In this document: positions 5,926-9,568 of the stretch, piece by piece
How positions within the stretch are numbered: position 1 is the stretch's first letter
Layout of the letters: each line of letters opens with the position of its first letter
Assembly (NCBI GenBank): GCA_034434895.1
Contig: DAOTYI010000129.1
Coordinates: forward strand, 1 to 9,568
Length of the DNA stretch: 9,568 nt
Origin: DAOTXL01 sp034434895
GTDB taxonomy: Bacteria > Chloroflexota > Anaerolineae > JAAYZQ01
Direction: 5' to 3'
Notes under the pieces: model-generated
What the model saw: only the letters and a program-made list of their open reading frames with translations
Told to the model about the DNA's origin: nothing
The model's database searches: none
Program-made: the position numbers and the translations under genes

Positions 5926-6855
5926 CTAGCTCTCAGGGAAGAGGCTGCGCCACCAGCTCTCCTCATCGGCGATCTGCAGGCCGGTATCGCGCCCGATGAG
6001 CAGCACGCTGATGACGAATGTGGCCGCGCCCAGCCATTGTTGGGCGCTGAACCGCTCGCCCAGCAGGGCAAAGGCGAAGGTCAGGGCTACCAATACCTCA
6101 GCGATGCCCAACAGCGAGGTTTGCACCCCCCCTAACTGCCGCAGCCCCCAAAAGACCAGCAGCCGCGCCAGCGCCGTGGGCAGAAGCGCCAGGAGCAGGA
6201 TGGCCGTCCAGCCCTGGGGCGAGATTGGGGCCAGAGGGCGACCCTGGATCAGGCGGGCTGCCCCGACTACAACGGCCATGGTGGTCAGCACATAGAGCGT
6301 CACGGTGCGGGGGTGGACGTCGGCCAGCGTCCATTGACCCAGCACCAGGTGCCAGCCATACAACGCCCCGGCGCCGATCATCAACGTTACCCCCAACGGT
6401 TCCACCAATCCGGTCTGCTGCCAGGTGAGCAGGAGCACGCTCAACAGCGCCAATCCCAGGCGCAGGACCGCCAGCCGTGAGACCGGATGCCCCGCTGCTG
6501 ACAGAAAGATGAACACCCAGAAGGGATACATCGAGTAGAGCAGGTGGGCCAGCGAGGCGTCTACCCGCGACAGGCCGGTATAGTAGAGCAGCGATCCCAC
6601 ACCGTTGGCCACACCCATCCCCACGCAACCGGCCAGGTCGTGCCAGCCGATCTCGATATACCGCCGCCAGAACAGAAGATAGAACAGCCACAACAGGCCG
6701 GCAGCCACTGCTGTGCGCAGGGCCACCAGCGTAGAGGGGTCCACACCGGCCTGGTAGGCCAGCTTGCCGAGGATCGGGGCCAGGCCGGCAAAGAGGGTGG
6801 ACAGCAAGGTGACGGCAATGCCCCTCAGATGATGCTCTGTCCTGGGGCTCATCAT
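5926..6855 (-). CDS. EamA/DMT-family transporter
   Basis: A 309-residue, very hydrophobic protein of the drug/metabolite transporter superfamily, expected in the cytoplasmic membrane. About ten membrane helices can be placed, starting near residues 12, 40, 70, 97, 125, 150, 183, 217, 243 and 270, arranged as two five-helix EamA repeats. The second repeat ends in the typical EVLVALTFAFALLGERFS segment; the first repeat shows the corresponding LLYSMYPFWVFIFLSAAG without the LGE motif. The substrate cannot be deduced: members export amino acids, nucleotides or metabolites. Two ATGs are in tandem (6855 and 6852), with AGGA one base before the first and four before the second, so the second may be the real start. 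It is the last gene of the minus-strand cluster, 22 bp after the P-loop gene. The C-terminus (EESWWRSLFPES) is short and cytoplasmic by prediction. Confidence 0.9.
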   Translation of the reverse strand: MMSPRTEHHLRGIAVTLLSTLFAGLAPILGKLAYQAGVDPSTLVALRTAVAAGLLWLFYLLFWRRYIEIGWHDLAGCVGMGVANGVGSLLYYTGLSRVDASLAHLLYSMYPFWVFIFLSAAGHPVSRLAVLRLGLALLSVLLLTWQQTGLVEPLGVTLMIGAGALYGWHLVLGQWTLADVHPRTVTLYVLTTMAVVVGAARLIQGRPLAPISPQGWTAILLLALLPTALARLLVFWGLRQLGGVQTSLLGIAEVLVALTFAFALLGERFSAQQWLGAATFVISVLLIGRDTGLQIADEESWWRSLFPES

Positions 6856-6877
6856 TTCCTGCCTCAGCCCTTCCTCC

Positions 6878-7279
6878 TCATCCCTCCTCCATCGTGGGTG
6901 GACCCTGCGGCGGGGATGGGGGACCGGCAGCAGGGGCGATTCGACGCAGAAAGCACAACGTTTTGGCCAGCACCTCCTCCTCCGTCAGGCCGTCGGTGGG
7001 CAGGTACAGGTCGCAGTGAGCGCGGGCATGGCGTAGCCGCTCGTGCTGGTCGTCCAGATAGCTCTGATCCCAACCACTGCCGACGCGCCCGCGTTGATGG
7101 GCGGTCTCCAGGGTCACATCCAGATAAATGAGCAGGTCTGGGGGGTTGATCCGCTGCCACATGTCAGGCACGAAGGAGTGATCCTGGGCGGCGGAGCAGG
7201 CATCATACCCCAGCGCCCGCAGCCGGGCGGCCAGCTCGCTCTTGCCTGAAGCACACGGCCCGACGACCTTGATGCGCAT
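6878..7279 (-). CDS. Small P-loop nucleotide/nucleoside kinase-like protein
   Basis: A 133-residue soluble protein. It opens with a beta strand and a Walker A loop GPCASGKS (residues 7-14, K13). It then has a DLLIYLDVTLE segment like the Walker B/core strand of thymidylate and deoxynucleoside kinases, followed by an arginine-containing helix (HQRGRVGSGW) that could act as a lid. At about 115 folded residues it is shorter than most NMP kinases (near 180-220), so the substrate-binding insertion seems reduced. The last 17 residues are Pro/Gly-rich (PPSPPQGPP) and probably disordered. The substrate is unknown. It sits 45 bp downstream of the RCK gene and 22 bp upstream of the transporter gene, so it is likely co-transcribed. 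The start has a GGTAAGGGG stretch directly upstream. Confidence 0.8.
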   Translation of the reverse strand: MRIKVVGPCASGKSELAARLRALGYDACSAAQDHSFVPDMWQRINPPDLLIYLDVTLETAHQRGRVGSGWDQSYLDDQHERLRHARAHCDLYLPTDGLTEEEVLAKTLCFLRRIAPAAGPPSPPQGPPTMEEG

Positions 7280-7324
7280 CCCCTTACCCTGTGAGAGGCC
7301 AGGGACGGATGGCGGGAGAGGGAG

Positions 7325-8380
7325 TCAGGCGGGAGGGCGGTTCAGTCGTCCCAGGCGATTCAGCACGTCCAGCGTGGCAAACACACAGATGCGATCCCCG
7401 CCCTGCAACGTGATCTCTGGCCTGGGGTGCAGGTCCACCTGCCCGTCCCGACGGTGCAGAACCACCGACAGGTCCAGGCGCTGTTCCAGCTCCCCGATCC
7501 GCTGGCCTACCAATGCTGACCCGGCGTTGACCGTCAGCTCGCTGACATTGAGCAGCTGGCCGTCCACGTAAAAGGCATGGGTGATATCGGCCCGGGTTGC
7601 CGCGGCTGCAAAGGCCGGCGCCGACAGGGCCGAGGTGCTGAAGGCGGTGGGGATGTTGAAGCCACGGGCAACCTTGGGAGCCATGTCGTCATCAAACATG
7701 CGCAGCACGACGTGGATGTCCGGTTTGATTTCACGGGCGACCAGGGCGATTTCCAGGTTCGTCAGGTCGTTTTCTGTGCAGGTCACGATGGTGCAGGCCC
7801 GTTCCACACCGGCCTGCCGCAGCACATCGGGACGGGTGGCATCGCCGGCGATGACCGGCACCTGCAATTGCATCACCCGTTGCACAAACTCGGTCTCCGG
7901 GTTGATCTCGATGCCCACCACCTCTTCGCCAAAACCGATCAACTGCTGGACAATGCGAAAACCCAGCCGGCCGATGCCGGCGATGACGATATGGTCTTTA
8001 CATGTGGATGCGATAGCCACCTGCCACTCATCCTCCCTGGCTGTCTTGTTGAACAGCATAACGCCGAAATTGATGACCCCCTGGGCGATCAACCCCAGGC
8101 CGACGACCGGCATCACGAAAAAGAAAGCCTGCAAATACCACTGCTGGGGGAACGGGATCGTCTGCTCGAAAAAGATCATGGCAAAGACGGCGTACGCCGA
8201 CTCGGAGAAGGTCAGATCCTGAACTTGAGAGTGGGTGTAGAGCAGATCAAAGGCCAGGCCCCCCAGCAGGATGCTGAGCAGGAACAGCAACAAGGGGGTG
8301 CGGAACTGGCGCAACAGGACGCGCACATCGCGCCAGTTGGCCATCAGGTAACGCTTCCAGGAGTAGCGTCTGGGTTCCAT
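7325..8380 (-). CDS. Two-TM channel-like protein with RCK (TrkA-N/TrkA-C) domains
   Basis: A 351-residue membrane protein. A basic N-terminus leads to TM1 (about 29-48), a pore-loop-like segment (59-80) and TM2 (82-110). A Rossmann RCK-N domain follows (about 129-245) with the dinucleotide loop G135-I-G137-R-L-G140 and an acidic E158 at the end of the second strand, typical of NAD(H) binding. An RCK-C/TrkA-C domain lies at about 270-345. This is the layout of prokaryotic RCK-gated potassium channels. However, the place where TVGYG should stand reads FFEQTIPFPQQ, so no K+ selectivity filter is visible. It could be a channel with other selectivity, or a non-conducting NAD-responsive membrane sensor. 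AGGAG sits 5 bases before the ATG, immediately after the upstream stop. It is the second gene of the minus-strand cluster, 10 bp after the phosphatase. Confidence 0.87.
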   Translation of the reverse strand: MEPRRYSWKRYLMANWRDVRVLLRQFRTPLLLFLLSILLGGLAFDLLYTHSQVQDLTFSESAYAVFAMIFFEQTIPFPQQWYLQAFFFVMPVVGLGLIAQGVINFGVMLFNKTAREDEWQVAIASTCKDHIVIAGIGRLGFRIVQQLIGFGEEVVGIEINPETEFVQRVMQLQVPVIAGDATRPDVLRQAGVERACTIVTCTENDLTNLEIALVAREIKPDIHVVLRMFDDDMAPKVARGFNIPTAFSTSALSAPAFAAAATRADITHAFYVDGQLLNVSELTVNAGSALVGQRIGELEQRLDLSVVLHRRDGQVDLHPRPEITLQGGDRICVFATLDVLNRLGRLNRPPA

Positions 8381-8390
8381 GGCTGCTCCT

Positions 8391-9125
8391 TCAGATCGGG
8401 AAACGCGCTGTCAGGCGGCGAATGTCGTCAGGCTGCTGCCGGGGGATGATGGAAAAGACGGCCACGCTCACATCATCGCCGGGGCGTCCCCGTTCCAGTT
8501 CCAGCGCGCGGGCCAGCAGGGCATCGGCCAGGGCACGGGCACACCCCTCCCCCGTGCAGGCAACAATCTGCTGGCGCACAAAGGCCGGCACGTCCAGTCG
8601 TTCGCCATACCGCTCCCCCGCCGATAGCACCCCGTCGCTAAAGATGACAACGTACAGGTTGGGTTCGATGGGCAATTCGGCGATGACGGGGCGGGTACGG
8701 GCATGGATGCCGATGGCCTGGCTGGGCTCGTCCAGCAGGCGCAATTCCCCCTCTGCCCCACGAACCACCACGGCCGGGCAATGGCTGTTGCGCGAGACGA
8801 CCACCGTCCGCGTCCCCAGGTCCACCGAGACGATGGTCAACGTGGCCGATACCTGGCCGCCGCGCAGGGTGCGCAGATAGTCATGGGCAGCGCGGGCAGC
8901 CGCCCCGTCCCGCACCCCATCGGCCAGGAGCGACACCGCCTTGCGGGCCACGATGTTGCTGATGGCTTTGGCCGACTTGCCGCTGCGCTGACCATCGGCC
9001 AGCACCAACGACAGCCCGCCAAGCGGCCGCTCGATCAATTCCACCGTGTCGCCGCTCTCGCTGACAGCATATTTGCTGATCTTGGCGACGGCGATCTGCA
9101 ATTCCAGGTCAGGACCCGGTTCCAT
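8391..9125 (-). CDS. Stand-alone SpoIIE/PP2C-type serine phosphatase
   Basis: A 244-residue soluble protein that is nearly all one PP2C-like phosphatase domain of the SpoIIE/RsbU type. These enzymes are metal-dependent and dephosphorylate phosphoserine/threonine, often on anti-sigma-factor antagonists. Metal-site aspartates are visible at D44 (LVLADGQRSG), D164 (VVIFSDGVLSAGE) and D217-D218 (GRPGDDVSVAVF), in the expected order. No PAS, GAF, HAMP, receiver or membrane segment is attached, so regulation must come from outside or from its partners. No anti-sigma or antagonist gene lies in the window, and the target is unknown. The start at 9125 has only a weak GCCAGG upstream, but no better start is available before the conserved strand. 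It is the first gene of the cluster and follows the promoter at 9156-9184 by about 30 bp. Confidence 0.88.
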   Translation of the reverse strand: MEPGPDLELQIAVAKISKYAVSESGDTVELIERPLGGLSLVLADGQRSGKSAKAISNIVARKAVSLLADGVRDGAAARAAHDYLRTLRGGQVSATLTIVSVDLGTRTVVVSRNSHCPAVVVRGAEGELRLLDEPSQAIGIHARTRPVIAELPIEPNLYVVIFSDGVLSAGERYGERLDVPAFVRQQIVACTGEGCARALADALLARALELERGRPGDDVSVAVFSIIPRQQPDDIRRLTARFPI

Positions 9126-9155
9126 CCTGGCTCACACACCCCTGATGACAGGCTC

Positions 9156-9184
9156 ATTATACTCCACCTGGCGCCAACAGGCAA
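9156..9184 (-). promoter_or_regulatory. Sigma70-type promoter for the minus-strand operon
   Basis: On the minus strand, TTGCCT (9184-9179) is followed after exactly 17 bases by a perfect TATAAT (9161-9156). The transcript should start near 9149, giving a leader of about 24 bases before the ATG at 9125. Orientation, spacing and position all suit the four-gene minus-strand cluster. Confidence 0.75.
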
Positions 9185-9187
9185 AAT

Positions 9188-9199
9188 GGGGCATGCCCC
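9188..9199. promoter_or_regulatory. Perfect palindrome GGGGCATGCCCC beside the -35 box
   Basis: A perfect 12 bp dyad whose nearer end is three bases upstream of the -35 hexamer and whose centre is about 44 bases upstream of the predicted transcription start. Position and symmetry fit an activator or repressor site. No regulator gene that would bind it is visible in the window. Confidence 0.4.
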
Positions 9200-9302
9200 G
9201 ACCTCTCCTCATCCCCCCGGCCCCCTTCTCTCAACTTTGGCTTTTTGCCCGTGGCGCCCTGCATGGGTCCCTGACAGCTCCCGCGGCCCCCAGAAGAAGA
9301 TT

Positions 9303-9341
9303 ATTTTTCATTGCGGAGGCGAAGCCTCCGCAATGAAAAAT
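9303..9341. repeat. Perfect 18 bp hairpin (REP-like or bidirectional terminator)
   Basis: Arms 9303-9320 and 9324-9341 are exactly complementary, with a three-base GAA loop. The inner 11 bp are GC-rich (ATTGCGGAGGC) and the outer bases are A/T runs, so each strand ends the stem with a T-rich run. This is the shape of a bidirectional intrinsic terminator, but a dispersed palindromic repeat would look the same. Pairing continues for a few bases at 9296-9300 with 9344-9348 after two mismatches. Confidence 0.65.
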
Positions 9342-9345
9342 TTTC

Positions 9346-9405
9346 TTTGGCCTCGCCGGAGGCGGGTTTTGGAGATTTTCCCGCCCCGCTCTGAAAAAGG
9401 CCAAA
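9346..9405. repeat. Nested stem next to the 18 bp hairpin
   Basis: TTTGGCCT (9346-9353) is complementary to AGGCCAAA (9398-9405), and inside it GGCGGG (9361-9366) pairs with CCCGCC (9380-9385). It directly abuts the hairpin at 9303-9341, so 9296-9405 forms one structured non-coding block. No gene or T-tract is associated. Function is not known. Confidence 0.4.
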
Positions 9406-9518
9406 ATTCGGAGAAGGAGGAGAGTTGCGCATGGCGTAAAACGGCTGCTGAGGCGGATGACACAGAGGACAGGGTGTTCGAAGCAGAACGCCAGTGGGGG
9501 GCGCAAGGCTGGTGCGTT

Positions 9519-9548
9519 TGTAGGGCAACTGCGAGCAGTTGCCCTACA
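9519..9548. repeat. Perfect 13 bp hairpin near the window edge
   Basis: TGTAGGGCAACTG (9519-9531) and its exact complement (9536-9548) flank a CGAG loop. No T-tract follows on the plus strand. It looks like a REP-type dispersed palindrome. The adjoining sequence is cut by the window end, so its setting is unknown. Confidence 0.55.
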
Positions 9549-9568
9549 GTGGGGGGCCGCCAGGTCAC

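Larger units (their letters stand above)
9200..9568. other. Non-coding region holding structured repeats
   Basis: Apart from the three structured repeats listed separately, I see no gene here. The open frames run through the hairpins, lack Shine-Dalgarno sites and resemble no protein family. A short stretch near 9451-9475 (GGATGACACAGAGGACAGG) vaguely resembles the periodic repeats at the left end of the window. A gene may lie beyond the right edge. Confidence 0.6.

Noticed and set aside
7577..8449. Plus-strand open frame of 290 codons opposite the RCK gene
   Set aside because: Its His/Asp/Gln-rich, low-complexity product is antisense to clear RCK domains.
9231..9568. Overlapping minus-strand frames at the right end
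   Set aside because: They read through the perfect hairpins and have repeat-derived sequence, with no Shine-Dalgarno and no recognisable family.

Overview
The window is GC-rich, densely coding bacterial DNA. I infer Chloroflexota (Anaerolineae-like) from three things: the multi-GAF hybrid sensor kinase, the threonine-synthase subtype with a VSGGLGP loop, and the many short periodic or palindromic intergenic repeats. The sequence holds no marker such as 16S rRNA, so this placement is an inference. I see no tRNA, rRNA, CRISPR array, transposase or phage gene.

Left half, plus strand. Positions 1-199 are non-coding and repeat-rich. A large membrane hybrid histidine kinase follows (200-3952; Cache-like sensor, HAMP, three GAF units, HisKA/HATPase, receiver). 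A 150-170 bp gap packed with hairpins comes next. Then comes the most unusual gene (4122-5822), a complete threonine-synthase-like PLP enzyme with a complete response-regulator receiver domain fused to its C-terminus. The kinase and the enzyme-receiver fusion may form a two-component pair whose output is a metabolic enzyme rather than DNA binding; this is inference. The enzyme also carries about 21 residues that look like an AT-richer intergenic repeat inserted in frame. The kinase has a smaller GC-rich palindrome inserted in its second GAF unit.

Right half, minus strand. Four closely spaced genes read leftwards from a good sigma70-type promoter at 9156-9184. They encode a stand-alone SpoIIE/PP2C-type phosphatase (8391-9125), a two-TM channel-like protein with RCK/TrkA domains but no recognisable K+ filter (7325-8380), a small P-loop nucleotide kinase-like protein (6878-7279) and a ten-TM EamA/DMT transporter (5926-6855). 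The gaps of 10, 45 and 22 bp suggest one operon. It converges on the kinase/enzyme pair across a 103 bp gap holding CTTTGTG-type periodic repeats.

Right end. Positions 9126-9568 are non-coding. They hold the operon promoter, a perfect 12 bp palindrome beside its -35 box, an 18 bp perfect hairpin, a nested stem, and a 13 bp perfect hairpin near the edge.
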